Source: Streptomyces sp. NBC_00154
GTDB lineage: Bacteria; Actinomycetota; Actinomycetes; Streptomycetales; Streptomycetaceae
Assembly (NCBI RefSeq): GCF_026342835.1
Contig: NZ_JAPEMI010000001.1
Span: 4,346,501-4,410,500 of the forward strand
Reading direction: 5' to 3'
Length of the DNA: 64,000 nt
The translations under genes were made by a program, and so were the position numbers. Below are positions 1-8,422 of this stretch, piece after piece. Every line of letters begins with the position of its first letter. Within the stretch, counting starts at the first letter, position 1. The notes under the pieces are model-generated. The model saw only the letters and a program-made list of their open reading frames with translations. It did not search any database and was not told where the DNA came from.

Positions 1-538
1 CCCGCAGTGTGCCCTCCACGCTGATGACGAGGAACGGCATCGCGACGAACGCCTCCGCGACCACGACCCCGGCCGTGGTGAACGGCAGAGTGATCCCGAA
101 CCAGGAGTCCAGCCACTGGCCCACGACGCCGTTGCGGCCGAGAGCCATCAGCAGTGCCACACCGCCCACCACCGGGGGCAGGACGAGCGGCAGGGTCACC
201 AGGGCGCGTACGAGGCCGCGTCCGGGGAAGTCCGTACGTGCCAGCAACCAGGCCAGCGGCACACCGATGATCAGGCTCACCGCTGTGGCCGCGGTGGCGC
301 AGACCAGGGACAGCTGCAGCGACTGCCAGACCTCCGCACTGGTCAGCTGGTCGGGCAGGCTGCGCCACGGCGCCCGTACGAGCAGTGCTACCAGGGGCAG
401 CAGCAGGAACGCCAGGCCGATCAGTGCGGGTACCAGCAGCGGAAGCGGAGCCCCCGCGCGGCGGCGCCGGACGCGCCCGCGCCGCGGCCCGCCCGGGACG
501 GGCTCGACCGCGGCGTCGGACTTGTCGAACGAGGTCAC
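1..538 (-). CDS. modB: Molybdate ABC transporter permease ModB (partial, C-terminus outside window)
   Basis: Inner-membrane permease of the molybdate importer. It is read on the minus strand from a GTG at 538 and runs off the left edge, so only about 179 N-terminal residues are visible. After a basic, Arg-rich cytoplasmic tail come hydrophobic helices (LLVPALIGLAFLLLPLVALL; VCATAATAVSLIIGVPLAWL) and the permease stretch LVTLPLVLPPVVGGVALLMA, typical of ModB/CysT-type permeases. The GTG overlaps the modA stop by 4 bases (GTGA), so it is probably translationally coupled to modA. ModC should lie just outside the window. Confidence 0.9.
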   Translation of the reverse strand, partial: MTSFDKSDAAVEPVPGGPRRGRVRRRRAGAPLPLLVPALIGLAFLLLPLVALLVRAPWRSLPDQLTSAEVWQSLQLSLVCATAATAVSLIIGVPLAWLLARTDFPGRGLVRALVTLPLVLPPVVGGVALLMALGRNGVVGQWLDSWFGITLPFTTAGVVVAEAFVAMPFLVISVEGTLR

Positions 539-1365
539 GGCTTGAGGAACCCGGCCTCGGTCAGGACCTTCTGGCCCTCGGCGGACTGCACCAGTTCGAT
601 GAATGCCTTTGCCGCGTCGGCGTTGGGCGCGTCCTTGAGCAGGGCGATCGGGTAGTCGTTGACGGCGTCGGCCGACTCGGGGAACTCCACGCCCTCCACC
701 TTGTCACCCGCCGCCTTCACGTCCGTCTTGTAGACGACCGCGGCGTCGGCCTCCTTCAGCTCGACCTTGGTCAGGGCGCTCTTGACGTCCTGCTCGTACG
801 AGACGGGGGTGAGCTTCAGCTTGCCGGCGTCGAGGGCCTTCTGCGCGGCGGCGCCGCACGGCACGGTCTTGTCGCACAGGACGACCTTGAGACCGGCCTT
901 GGTGAGGTCCTTGAGGGAGGAGACCTTGTCGGGGTTGCCCGGCAGGGTGGCGATCTCCAGCTGGTTGCGCACGAAGGTGGACGGGGTGCCGGACGCGTCC
1001 TTCGCGTCGGTGACGATCGCCATGGTCTTGGGGCTGGCGGCGGCGAAGACGTCGGCCGGGGCGCCACCCGTGATACCTGCGGCGAGGGTGTCGCTCCCGC
1101 CGAAGTTGAAGGTGACCTTCGTGCCGGGGTGGTCCTTCTCGAACTCCTCGCCGAGGGTCGTAAAGCTCTCCTTGAGCGAGGCGGCAGCGAACACCGTCAC
1201 CGTGCCGGACAGCTTCTTCGACGAGTCCGTGGGCGCCGAGGCGGGCGAGTCCGACTTGGCCGACGAGTCGTCGGACGAGGAGCAGGCGCTCAGTGCCAGC
1301 AGCGCAGCGGTACCTGCAACGGCCACCTGCAGGGTCCGGCGGGTCCGGCGTGCGGAACGGGTCAT
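535..1365 (-). CDS. modA: Molybdate-binding lipoprotein ModA
   Basis: Extracytoplasmic solute-binding protein that delivers molybdate to ModBC. The 276-residue product has a twin-Arg-rich N-terminus, a hydrophobic core and the lipobox LSAC, followed by a Ser/Asp-rich linker. The ModA core starts at GTVTVFAAASLKESF, with the ligand-loop residues SLKE and later NFGGSDTLAAGI and GAPADVFAAAS. Length is normal for the family. ATG 1365 is given; a GTG one codon earlier (1368) has better spacing from GGGAG and may be the true start. The start overlaps the stop of a small HTH gene (TGATG), and the stop overlaps modB, so the three form a tight operon. Confidence 0.93.
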   Translation of the reverse strand: MTRSARRTRRTLQVAVAGTAALLALSACSSSDDSSAKSDSPASAPTDSSKKLSGTVTVFAAASLKESFTTLGEEFEKDHPGTKVTFNFGGSDTLAAGITGGAPADVFAAASPKTMAIVTDAKDASGTPSTFVRNQLEIATLPGNPDKVSSLKDLTKAGLKVVLCDKTVPCGAAAQKALDAGKLKLTPVSYEQDVKSALTKVELKEADAAVVYKTDVKAAGDKVEGVEFPESADAVNDYPIALLKDAPNADAAKAFIELVQSAEGQKVLTEAGFLKP

Positions 1366-1556
1366 CACGGGTCCACTCCCTCTGATTCTTCTCTGTCCGG
1401 TCCGAGGATGATCCGGCGGCCCGGCTCGTCGCGCTCGGCGTGCAGCCTGCCGCTGTCGACCCGGCGCCCGAGCGCGTCGACACCGACGCCCGTCAAGACA
1501 GCCGCCTCCCCGATCCGGTGGGCATGCACATGGGGATGATACTGCCGCAGATGCAA
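1365..1556 (-). CDS. Mini helix-turn-helix protein coupled to modA
   Basis: About 63 residues from TTG 1556, preceded by AGGAG at 1566-1570. ATG 1577 or 1613 are possible longer starts without a clear ribosome site. The segment HRIGEAAVLTGVGVDALGRR followed by VDSGRLHAERDEPGRRI lines up without gaps with the HTH of the nearby regulator at 2207 (YTIGQAARLLGVSPDTARRW, then ADAGR..THRDEGGRRLI). It is therefore a MerR/excisionase-type DNA-binding domain without the TOBE ligand domain. The stop overlaps the modA ATG (TGATG), which argues for a translated gene and not a relic. Several HTH positions are unusual, so DNA binding may be altered. Function inferred: local control of mod. Confidence 0.55.
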   Translation of the reverse strand: MHLRQYHPHVHAHRIGEAAVLTGVGVDALGRRVDSGRLHAERDEPGRRIILGPDREESEGVDP

Positions 1557-1575
1557 GGGAGAAGTCTCCTGTTGC
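1553..1575. promoter_or_regulatory. Imperfect dyad over the mod ribosome-binding site
   Basis: GCAAGGGAGA and TCTCCTGTTGC form a near-perfect inverted repeat with one extra base in one arm. It covers the AGGAG of the mini-HTH/modAB transcript and lies in the divergent gap with the oxidoreductase gene at 1669. It could be an operator or an mRNA hairpin that hides the ribosome site. Symmetry seen; role inferred. Confidence 0.25.
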
Positions 1576-1668
1576 ATCGCATGAGCTGGACGGTTTGTGA
1601 ACGGGGTGGGCATGTGCGTTTGTACGGGGCTGCGGTCCGGGTACCGTCATCCGGGGAGGTGATGGCCA

Positions 1669-2145
1669 GTGAGCCGACCCTTGACGGAACGGGTTGCCGA
1701 TCCGGTGGCGGAGCTCGCCCTGACCGGGGACCTCGCGCGCCCGGCCCGGCTGACCGTGTCCGACCTGCTCGCCTGGCCCCAGCATCGCGTGAGGGTCAGC
1801 TTCGAGTGCGCGACCAGCGGCATCCAGCACCACGGCTTCACGGGACCGCTGCTGCACGACGTCCTGTCCGCCGCCGGTCCCGCCTTCGACCCGGCTCGGC
1901 GCAAGGACCGCCTTCGCTTCCTGATCGCCGTGACGGGCGCGGACGGCCACCACGCCCTGCTCTCCTGGGCGGAGATCGACCCGGACTTCGGCCGTGCCGC
2001 CGTCCTGCTCGCGGTCAGCATCGACGACGCCCCGCTCGACCGTGCCGGACCTCAGCTCGTGCTGCCTCAGGACCGCTGCGGGGCCCGGCACATCAGCGGC
2101 ATCAACGCGATACGCGTGGACGGTGGTTACACCTCGTGGACGTGA
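1669..2145 (+). CDS. Small molybdopterin-dependent oxidoreductase (sulfite-oxidase-type Moco domain)
   Basis: 158 residues from GTG 1669, with GGGGAGGT as ribosome site. It resembles the compact Moco-binding fold of the sulfite oxidase/YedY superfamily: LTVSDLLAWPQHRVRVSFEC, then GIQHHGFTGPLLHDVL, and a C-terminal segment RCGARHISGINAIRV. The Cys in the SFEC segment sits where the Mo-ligand Cys is expected. It is shorter than full sulfite oxidases and lacks the dimerisation domain and a Tat signal, so it is a cytoplasmic minimal form. Divergent from the molybdate transporter, which supplies its cofactor metal. Substrate unknown. Confidence 0.75.
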   Translation: MSRPLTERVADPVAELALTGDLARPARLTVSDLLAWPQHRVRVSFECATSGIQHHGFTGPLLHDVLSAAGPAFDPARRKDRLRFLIAVTGADGHHALLSWAEIDPDFGRAAVLLAVSIDDAPLDRAGPQLVLPQDRCGARHISGINAIRVDGGYTSWT

Positions 2146-2206
2146 CACCGGCGAGCGGGAGGAGTTGACGCGTGATCCACGGGGGCCGCCGCCCGTGAGC
2201 GCCGCG

Positions 2207-2602
2207 TCAGGCGCGGTCGATGTGCACGTTCGTCGACTTCACACGGGCGGTGGCCTCCATACCGACCTCCAGGCCCAGCTCCTCCACGGCCTCCCGGGTC
2301 AGCAGCGAGACCAGTCGGTGCGGACCGGCCTGGATCTCCACCTGGGCCGCGATATCGCCGAGCTTCACCGCGGTGACGATGCCGGGGAAGGCGTTGCGTA
2401 CCGAGGTGTACGAGGCGTCCTCCTCGCCACTCCCGGTCTTGGCGAGTTCCACGGAGAAGGCGGCCAGATCCTTGCCGTCGATGAGCCGCCGCCCACCCTC
2501 GTCCCGGTGGGTCGCCACCCGGCCGGCGTCCGCCCACCGCCGTGCGGTGTCGGGACTCACGCCCAGCAGCCGGGCGGCCTGGCCGATTGTGTAGGACTGC
2601 AT
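2207..2602 (-). CDS. HTH-TOBE molybdate-responsive regulator / molbindin
   Basis: About 131 residues. The N-terminus is a MerR/excisionase-like helix-turn-helix (IGQAARLLGVSPDTARRWAD, then GRVATHRDEGGRRLI). Residues from about 65 form a TOBE domain (SVRNAFPGIVTAVKLGDIAA, later REAVEELGLEVGMEATARV and a terminal KSTNVHID), which binds molybdate or tungstate. This is the usual actinobacterial stand-in for ModE. ATG 2602 is given; ATG 2614, with GGTGAG upstream, is equally possible. It faces away from the oxidoreductase gene and probably controls modAB. Confidence 0.85.
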   Translation of the reverse strand: MQSYTIGQAARLLGVSPDTARRWADAGRVATHRDEGGRRLIDGKDLAAFSVELAKTGSGEEDASYTSVRNAFPGIVTAVKLGDIAAQVEIQAGPHRLVSLLTREAVEELGLEVGMEATARVKSTNVHIDRA

Positions 2603-2646
2603 GTGCGCCAACATAGGTGCACTCACCCGCGGGACCCAAACAGGCC

Positions 2647-2671
2647 CCGGCGCGCGCCGATCGCGCGCCGG
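2647..2671 (-). terminator. Hairpin after panD
   Basis: CCGGCGCGCG and CGCGCGCCGG form a perfect 10-bp stem with a 5-base loop. It lies downstream of panD on the minus strand and upstream of the molybdate regulator. It has no T-run, which is usual for Streptomyces terminators. It probably separates the metabolite operon from the mod region. Confidence 0.5.
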
Positions 2672-2753
2672 AACTGCGACGTTGTCGCCGAGCAGTGATC
2701 CGCCCCGTGCACAGGCCCGGAAACCGGTTCCCTCCGTGGTGGCCGCGCCGTGT

Positions 2754-3182
2754 TCATCGGGCCCCCGGCGCCGTGCGGGCGACCGAGGGGCTGGTGGTCA
2801 GGCCCGGGACGAGGGCCTCCGTGGGGTCGGCGCCGAGGTGGACCACGCGGTTGCGCTCGTCCACGTGGACCACGCTGGGGCGCAGCGCCAGGGCCTCCTC
2901 ACGGGTGTAGAGGCCGTACGCGATGATGATCACCAGGTCGCCGGGGGAGACCAGGTGGGCGGCGGCGCCGTTGATGCCGATCACGCCGGAGCCCCGTTCG
3001 CCGGGGATGGTGTACGTCTCCAGGCGGGCGCCGTTGGTCACGTCGACGATCGCCACCTTCTCGCCGGGCAGCAGGTCCGCCGCTTCGAGCAGGTCCAGGT
3101 CGATGGTGACGGAGCCGACGTAGTGCAGGTCGGCCTCGGTGACAGTGGCACGGTGGATCTTGGACTTAAACATGGTGAGCAT
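2754..3182 (-). CDS. panD: Aspartate 1-decarboxylase PanD, pyruvoyl-dependent
   Basis: Makes beta-alanine from L-aspartate. The 142-residue zymogen has FKSKIHRATVTEADLHYVGS near the N-terminus. The Gly-Ser bond at about 23-24 is the self-cleavage site that produces the pyruvoyl group. INGAAAHL and GDLVIIIAYG are normal family segments. Start ATG 3182 has AGGAG 8 bases upstream and lies 17 bases inside the end of the MFS gene, so panD is the last gene of the SGNH-ligase-ligase-MFS operon. The C-terminus (ADPTEALVPGLTTSPS) is family-like with a short tail. Context suggests it supplies beta-alanine to the metabolite and not only to pantothenate; it could instead be the only panD of the genome. 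Confidence 0.93.
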   Translation of the reverse strand: MLTMFKSKIHRATVTEADLHYVGSVTIDLDLLEAADLLPGEKVAIVDVTNGARLETYTIPGERGSGVIGINGAAAHLVSPGDLVIIIAYGLYTREEALALRPSVVHVDERNRVVHLGADPTEALVPGLTTSPSVARTAPGAR

Positions 3183-4443
3183 CGTGGGCACTCCTGACGG
3201 GTGTGGCGGGTGGGGTGGGGACGAGGCCGAGTTCGGCGCCGAAGGACGTGGTGCGGTAGGCCCGTACGAGCCAGAGGCCGGGCAGCGCCGCGGCGAGCGT
3301 CATCAGGACGATCACCGCCTGATGCGCGCCTGCCGCGAGCAGCGGGCCGGCTACGGCGGCGCCCAGCGGGGTGGTGGCGTTCATGACCGTACGCATCAGG
3401 GTCAGGGTGCGGCCCCGCAGGCCGGCCGGGATCCGGGACAGCCGCAGCACCTGCGACGACACGGTCATCGGGGTGGACAGCACGTTGCACAGAACCAGGC
3501 CGATCAGGACCACAGACAGGTCACCGGCGAGGAGCAGGAGCAGGGAGGCGCCGGCCACCGCCTGGAGGACTCCGATGCGCAGCATCTGACGGTCCGACGG
3601 CGGCACGGCGCCTGCCGCCAGCGAGCCGGCCAGGTTGGCCCCGCCGGACAGCGCGAGGATCAGGCCCAGGGTGTGGGCGCCGCCGGGGAACCGGTCGTGG
3701 GCGAACCACGGTTCCAGGACCATCAACATGCCCATGGCCAGATTGAACAGACCGAAGCCGACGGTGATGGCAAGGAGCACCCCGTCGCCGCGCAGCAGGG
3801 CGACCACCGGCCGCCAGCCGCCCGGGGGCGCGGAGCGTACGGTGTGCGCCGGGCCCGGGCCGCCGCGCGGCACCCGGACGGCGAGCACGGCGAGGCCGAA
3901 GGCGAGATAGCTCGCCGCGTCCAGGAGCAACACCGACGCGCCGCCGACCAGCGGGATGAGGAGACCGCCGACGGCAGGACCCAGGATCCGGCCCACCCCG
4001 AGCGACACCGACTCCAGCGCCGAGGCGGCCGCCAGCGCGCGCTGCGGCACGAGATCCGGCAACATCGCCGGAACCGCCCCAAGCGGGACGATCTTGAGCA
4101 GTCCGTACACCGCCGCCACCAGGTACAGCTGCCAGAGCCGGACCGGGCCGAACGCGGCGGCCGCCGGGATGCTCGCCACGGCCACGCCACGCAGCACGCA
4201 GTCGGCGACGAGGACGGCACGGCGGTCGAACCGGTCGAGCAGCGGTCCGACCAGGAAGCCGCCCGCGATCACCGGCGCCGTGTAACAGATGCCGAGGACA
4301 CCGAGTGCCGCCGCATCGCCGTGCACCAGGGCGAGCCAGGTCAGCGCGGTCCAGGTGGCGCCGTCGCCGAGCTGGCTCAGCATCGCCCCGGACCACAGCA
4401 GGCGGTAGTCCCGCAGCCGCAGCGGCGTCAGACAGGCCCTCAT
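3166..4443 (-). CDS. MFS transporter, likely product exporter
   Basis: 425 residues with about 12 hydrophobic segments. The N-terminus LTPLRLRDYRLLWSGAMLSQ and the loop DRFDRRAVLVADC are typical of the enterobactin-exporter-like MFS group. ATG 4443 overlaps the stop of the ATP-grasp gene by 4 bases (ATGA), and its own end overlaps panD, so it is embedded in the operon. Role inferred as efflux or self-resistance for the cluster product. A second MFS gene lies at 26028. Confidence 0.85.
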   Translation of the reverse strand: MRACLTPLRLRDYRLLWSGAMLSQLGDGATWTALTWLALVHGDAAALGVLGICYTAPVIAGGFLVGPLLDRFDRRAVLVADCVLRGVAVASIPAAAAFGPVRLWQLYLVAAVYGLLKIVPLGAVPAMLPDLVPQRALAAASALESVSLGVGRILGPAVGGLLIPLVGGASVLLLDAASYLAFGLAVLAVRVPRGGPGPAHTVRSAPPGGWRPVVALLRGDGVLLAITVGFGLFNLAMGMLMVLEPWFAHDRFPGGAHTLGLILALSGGANLAGSLAAGAVPPSDRQMLRIGVLQAVAGASLLLLLAGDLSVVLIGLVLCNVLSTPMTVSSQVLRLSRIPAGLRGRTLTLMRTVMNATTPLGAAVAGPLLAAGAHQAVIVLMTLAAALPGLWLVRAYRTTSFGAELGLVPTPPATPVRSAHDAHHV

Positions 4444-5816
4444 GAGACGGCGGTGCATTCCAGCCGGAACTCCGCCGCGGCCTTCGCGATGGCGCTCTCC
4501 ACCTCGCGGGTGCACAGGCTGCGGAACCGGAACCGGGCTCCGACGTGTTCGTAACCGCCGGTCCGGGGGACCACATAGCCGGCCGGTGGCACGACCTGCG
4601 CGTACGGGCCGTCGACGAGGGCGGTGAGCGGCTCGGCGGCGATCACCCGGCAGGGCGCGGGCACCGGCGTCGGCACGAGCAGCCAGCCCCCGGTGTGCCA
4701 GGTCTTCGGCTCGGTCAGCGCGGGGCGTCGGCCCAGTTGTACGTCGACGGCCGCGGCCATCAGGTCGATGCCGTGGACCTCGCGCCACACGAAGGGGATC
4801 TCGGCGCCGCCCACCCGGTAGCCGGCTTCCAGGAAGTGCAGGTTCGTCCGTCCGTCGGGGCCGGTGCCGACGAAGACCTCCAGGTGGAACACCCACGGCT
4901 CCGCGCTCAGCGCACCCGCGATGGACGCCGTGAACTCACCCAGTGTGTCCAGGAGCTGCGGGTCGTCCTCCTCCGCCGAGCCGAGCACGGCCCCGGTGGT
5001 GAAGTCGGCGCAGGAGTTGACGTAGCGGGAGGCGCGCCAGGGGCCGAGCCGGCCACCAAACCACAGGCCGTCGATGTGGTAGATCCGGTCGGCGCAGAAC
5101 TCCTGCACCAGCCGGTCCTCGCCGGGCAGTTCGTCCAGCGCGGACAGGCCGGCGGGGGAGTCGATGCGCAGCACTCCCCGACTGGCCGTGCCGCGGCGGG
5201 GTTTGACGATGACGGGCCAGCCGTGGGTATCCGCGAAGGCGCGCACGGCGGCGGCGTCCGGGGCGTCGGCGAAGGCGGGCGTGCGGACACCGGCCGCGCT
5301 GACCGTCTCGCACATCACCAGCTTGTCCCGGAACCTCGCCAGGTCCTGCGGGGACTGGCCGGGCAGGCCCAGACGGGCGCGGAGCCCGGCGGCGGTGTCG
5401 AGGTCGCCCTCGTTGAGCGCGACCACCCGGTCCGGGGCGCCGAAGAGGGCGGTCAGTGTCGCGGCCGCGGCGCTGACCTGGCCGAAGTCGTCGGTGGCGG
5501 TTACCTCGACGACGCCGGCGGCGGCAGGCGGAAGTGAGGACCAGCCGAGCTCCGTGGTCACGTAGGTGACCCGGTGGGTGGTGTGGTCGATGTAGTTCTC
5601 GTACAGGGCGTGCTCGTCGCGCCAGCGGTGCACGACCAGGATGTGCGGGCGGGTGTCGACGGCCGCGTGGTGGGTGGTGGTGCCGGGCGCGCGGCGCTGC
5701 CCCGTACGGCTCGTGCAGGCGGTGTCCTCGACCGGATTGCCTGCCGGGACGGTTGCCGGATCGCGTGGGGCGGTCCGCTGCGGGGCGGTCCGGTACGGCA
5801 TCGGGTTGTGGGTCAT
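4440..5816 (-). CDS. ATP-grasp ligase, paralogue of 28561-29847
   Basis: 458 residues. Family role: ATP-dependent amide formation through an acyl-phosphate, in the BacD/carboxylate-amine ligase group. Residues 1-48 are a low-complexity Pro/Thr/Arg tail absent from its paralogue. The core starts HILVVHRWRDEHALYENYID; the ATP lysine segment is WPVIVKPRRGTASRG; the metal-site strands are WVFHLEVFV and HFLEAGYRVGGAEIPF, with both acidic residues and the Arg present. It shares long runs with the protein at 28561 (RIYH.DG, WRASRYVN.C, VGGAEIPFVWRE, YEHVG.RFRFR). ATG 5816 sits one base after the stop of the preceding ligase. Substrates unknown. Confidence 0.88.
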   Translation of the reverse strand: MTHNPMPYRTAPQRTAPRDPATVPAGNPVEDTACTSRTGQRRAPGTTTHHAAVDTRPHILVVHRWRDEHALYENYIDHTTHRVTYVTTELGWSSLPPAAAGVVEVTATDDFGQVSAAAATLTALFGAPDRVVALNEGDLDTAAGLRARLGLPGQSPQDLARFRDKLVMCETVSAAGVRTPAFADAPDAAAVRAFADTHGWPVIVKPRRGTASRGVLRIDSPAGLSALDELPGEDRLVQEFCADRIYHIDGLWFGGRLGPWRASRYVNSCADFTTGAVLGSAEEDDPQLLDTLGEFTASIAGALSAEPWVFHLEVFVGTGPDGRTNLHFLEAGYRVGGAEIPFVWREVHGIDLMAAAVDVQLGRRPALTEPKTWHTGGWLLVPTPVPAPCRVIAAEPLTALVDGPYAQVVPPAGYVVPRTGGYEHVGARFRFRSLCTREVESAIAKAAAEFRLECTAVS

Positions 5817-5817
5817 G

Positions 5818-7089
5818 TCAGGCACCTGTCTCTTCGGTCTCTATGCGGATGCCGTCGGCGACCCGGCCGCACCGGGCGACCGCCTCGTCGGCGTCGCGGC
5901 CGGAACTGAGCACATAGCCGGTGCTCGCGTGCGCGAGGGTCAGCAGCGGAGGGACGGCCTCGCCCGGGTTCAGCGCGATGGCCGCACCCGTCTCGTGCGG
6001 AGTCAGCTCTTCGAAGAAGGGGAGATAGAGGTCGTTGGTCTCGCCCTCGGGGATGCGCCTGACCACGGCCGGCAGGTCCTCGTCGACGGTGATCGACCGG
6101 ATGGTGCCGGGCTCCGGGGTGAGATAGCGCAGCGCGGCGCCGCCGAGCGGGGCGGGGGAGACCGCGGGCAGCTCCTCGATGCCCAGCGGGACGGTCAGCA
6201 TCATCCGGGCCGGGTTCAGCCCGAAGGCCCGCCGTGCCAGTTCCGGGGCGCCGCAGCCGCCGAGGCGGGCGTGCGACTCCAGGACCCGGGGGCCGTCGGC
6301 GGTCAGGACGAACTCGCTGTAGGAGGGGCCCTCGGTCAGCCCGACGGCGTCCAGGAGCCGCACCGTGAGGTCGTGGAGCGCGTCGTGGTGCGGTTCGGCG
6401 ATCCGGCTCGGCGCGCTGACCTCCCACTCCACGAACCGTTCGTTCATCCGGTACTCCGAGAACCCGATGACCAGGTGCCGGCCGCCGTGGGAGAAAGCGT
6501 CGGCGGCGACCACCGGACCTTCCAGGTACTCCTCGCCGAGCGCGGCCGAAGCCCCGTCCTGCTCCAGGGCCTTGAAGGCAAGGGCGGCCTCGTGGGCACT
6601 GGACACCAGCTGTACGAGCCGGCTGGCCGCGCCGTCGACGGGCTTGATCACGCCACGGGAGGCCCCGAGCGAGTCGAAGAACTCCGCCGCCTCCCCGGGG
6701 CTGTGCAGCACCCGGTGGCGGACCGGGCTGAGCCCGTGCGCCTCCAGGGCTTCGCGGGTGCGGGCCTTGTCCTTGAGGATGCGGGCGGTCCGCTCGCTCA
6801 CGCCGGGCAGTTCCAGGGCGTCGACCACGTACCCCACGGCGATGCCCGCCGGCTCCGAGGTCGTCATCACCCGGTCGAAGGGTCGCTCCTCGTGGAGGGG
6901 ACGCAGCGCTTCGAGAATGGCCGGGCCGTCGTTGATCGGGGCGTGCACGATCCGTTCGCAGTGGCGTGCGATCGACGGGTCGTAGCTGCCCTTCTCATGG
7001 ACCAGGACCACGTCGATGCCGAGTTCCTCGGCGCCGACGATCGGGGCGGGACGGCCGCCGACCACGGCTATGCGGTGGGTGCGTGACAT
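5818..7089 (-). CDS. ATP-grasp ligase, paralogue of 14660-15907
   Basis: 423 residues, ATG 7089 behind GAGGAGA. The N-terminal domain starts HRIAVVGGRPAPIVGAEELG; the central domain has GVIKPVDGAASR (ATP lysine); the metal site is YSEFVLTADGPRVLESHARL, with both Glu and the Arg in place. It is strikingly like the protein at 14660: ARHCERIVHAPI, LRPLHEERPFDRV, YRMNERFVEWEVS, DAVGLTEGPS and VLESHARL are identical or nearly so. This group resembles carnosine-synthase/BacD-like ligases that use a free amino acid or peptide acceptor. It is second in the leftward operon. Two such enzymes in one cluster suggest two related coupling steps. Confidence 0.88.
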   Translation of the reverse strand: MSRTHRIAVVGGRPAPIVGAEELGIDVVLVHEKGSYDPSIARHCERIVHAPINDGPAILEALRPLHEERPFDRVMTTSEPAGIAVGYVVDALELPGVSERTARILKDKARTREALEAHGLSPVRHRVLHSPGEAAEFFDSLGASRGVIKPVDGAASRLVQLVSSAHEAALAFKALEQDGASAALGEEYLEGPVVAADAFSHGGRHLVIGFSEYRMNERFVEWEVSAPSRIAEPHHDALHDLTVRLLDAVGLTEGPSYSEFVLTADGPRVLESHARLGGCGAPELARRAFGLNPARMMLTVPLGIEELPAVSPAPLGGAALRYLTPEPGTIRSITVDEDLPAVVRRIPEGETNDLYLPFFEELTPHETGAAIALNPGEAVPPLLTLAHASTGYVLSSGRDADEAVARCGRVADGIRIETEETGA

Positions 7090-7139
7090 GGGAATCTCCT
7101 CGCTCTCGGTCAGGGGGAAGACGGGTGCCGGGACAGGCC

Positions 7140-8171
7140 TCAGGAGAGCCCGAGGCCCTCGGCCACCAGGCGGGCGGCGATGTCGTGGCCCAGGTCGGTG
7201 AAGTGCGCCCGGTCCACGAAGAGCCAGTCGCGCGGGCCGGCGGCCTCGGCGAGCAGCGGACTGAGGTCGAGGAAGGGGACCCCGAGCTTGTCGCAGGCGA
7301 CCTGGAGCTGGTCCGCGTACCGGCGGGCAGGCTCCATGGTGGCGATGTCGCCGTACAGTTCCCAGAAGTTGGACCGCTTGTCCAGCTCGTCGAAGAGCAG
7401 CTTCTCCTCGGGCGCGGGGGTCTCCCGCACCCACCCGGCCAGCGGCTGCAGCACGAACGAGACGCGTGCCCCGCTGTCGGCCGCGAGCAGCTTCCAGTTC
7501 TGCAGATGGCGGGCCGTCAGTTCCACCGAGGAAGCCATGCGTTCATCGAGCGGAAGCACCGCCGACGGGGCGGTCGGCGCGGCAGCGCCGGCGGCTCTCC
7601 GGTCGCGCCGCCCGAACCGAGGCGCGGGGGTGCGGTGCCGCTGCCGTAGCTCCTCCATCTGCTCGTAGTACTCACCGCAGTTGAAGAAGCCCCCGTGGTC
7701 ACCGCGCTGCTCCTTCGGCAGCCGGGAGAGCGCGAGGTTGTTGAGGCCGGAGAAGACCACGATGTCGGTGACCCGGGGCAGCAGATGGCGGTAGAGAGCG
7801 AACAGGGTGAATTCCTGAGCCGAGTTGTAGCTGCGGCCCGCGAAGTTGAGCCACGGAGCCGACGGCGCGTAATCGCTCCACAGGCGGGAGGGCAGGGTCG
7901 CCGCGTCGCTCCGCGCGCCGATGCCGAAAGCTGTGGAGCTGCCCGCGAGCAGCCGGACAGGTCCCGTCTGCGCAACGCTGCCCGCCGACGCGCTCCTGTC
8001 GCCGGGACCCTGGGAGTAACGGAACCCGAAGTCATCGGTGTTGATGACGTCGGACCGGTAGCCGGCGCGGTGGAAATACATCAGATACGGCAGCCATCGG
8101 GTCTGGGACCGGTCGTCGAAATCGTCGTAGGCCAACATCTGCGGGGTGAGCGTCACCCTCTGCTCCGCCAT
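7140..8171 (-). CDS. SGNH-family protein, carbamoyltransferase-cluster type
   Basis: 343 residues, ATG 8171 with GGAGGAACC upstream, first gene of the leftward operon. SGNH blocks are visible: GSSTAFGIGA (block I Ser), NFAGRSYNSAQEF (Gly block), FSGLNNLAL (Asn block) and VDRAHFTDLGH (block V Asp/His). No signal peptide, so cytoplasmic. SGNH proteins of this kind often sit beside NodU/TobZ carbamoyltransferases and SxtJ-type small proteins, all present here. It may act as an esterase or acyltransferase on the carbamoylated intermediate; the true reaction is unknown. Confidence 0.75.
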   Translation of the reverse strand: MAEQRVTLTPQMLAYDDFDDRSQTRWLPYLMYFHRAGYRSDVINTDDFGFRYSQGPGDRSASAGSVAQTGPVRLLAGSSTAFGIGARSDAATLPSRLWSDYAPSAPWLNFAGRSYNSAQEFTLFALYRHLLPRVTDIVVFSGLNNLALSRLPKEQRGDHGGFFNCGEYYEQMEELRQRHRTPAPRFGRRDRRAAGAAAPTAPSAVLPLDERMASSVELTARHLQNWKLLAADSGARVSFVLQPLAGWVRETPAPEEKLLFDELDKRSNFWELYGDIATMEPARRYADQLQVACDKLGVPFLDLSPLLAEAAGPRDWLFVDRAHFTDLGHDIAARLVAEGLGLS

Positions 8172-8422
8172 GGTTCCTCCCGGTTCGTGAAGGGTCCGCC
8201 TCGGTCGGAGGTGACTCTTCCGTCGGTCCCGGAGGATCGGAACCATCAGAAATATGACGCCGCACAGTCATGAAGGCAGCGGCCGGTTCAGATCCCTGCA
8301 GCTGCAAGCTTGTGACCCTTTCGAGGCCCGACGGCCCGGCGCACAGTCGTTCTGGGCAGCACAGCCCGACGGAGAACGACCGCGGGAACGACCGCGGACA
8401 GACGACTGTGGGGAAGGCCGGC
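8172..8422. promoter_or_regulatory. Divergent promoter region of the cluster
   Basis: 251 bases between the leftward SGNH operon and the rightward SDR operon. No gene fits. Promoters for both arms must lie here, but I cannot assign -35/-10 boxes with confidence. The stretch around 8248-8262 (CAGAAATATGACG) is AT-richer than its surroundings. Confidence 0.5.

Noticed and set aside
535..2148. modA extended upstream to about 2148
   Set aside because: The extension crosses the oxidoreductase gene on the other strand and has no family sequence. The signal peptide and lipobox start at 1365.
2640..2753. Left attachment site for the cluster as an island
   Set aside because: I looked for a copy of the tRNA-Arg 3' end here and found none; only a GC-rich hairpin is present.
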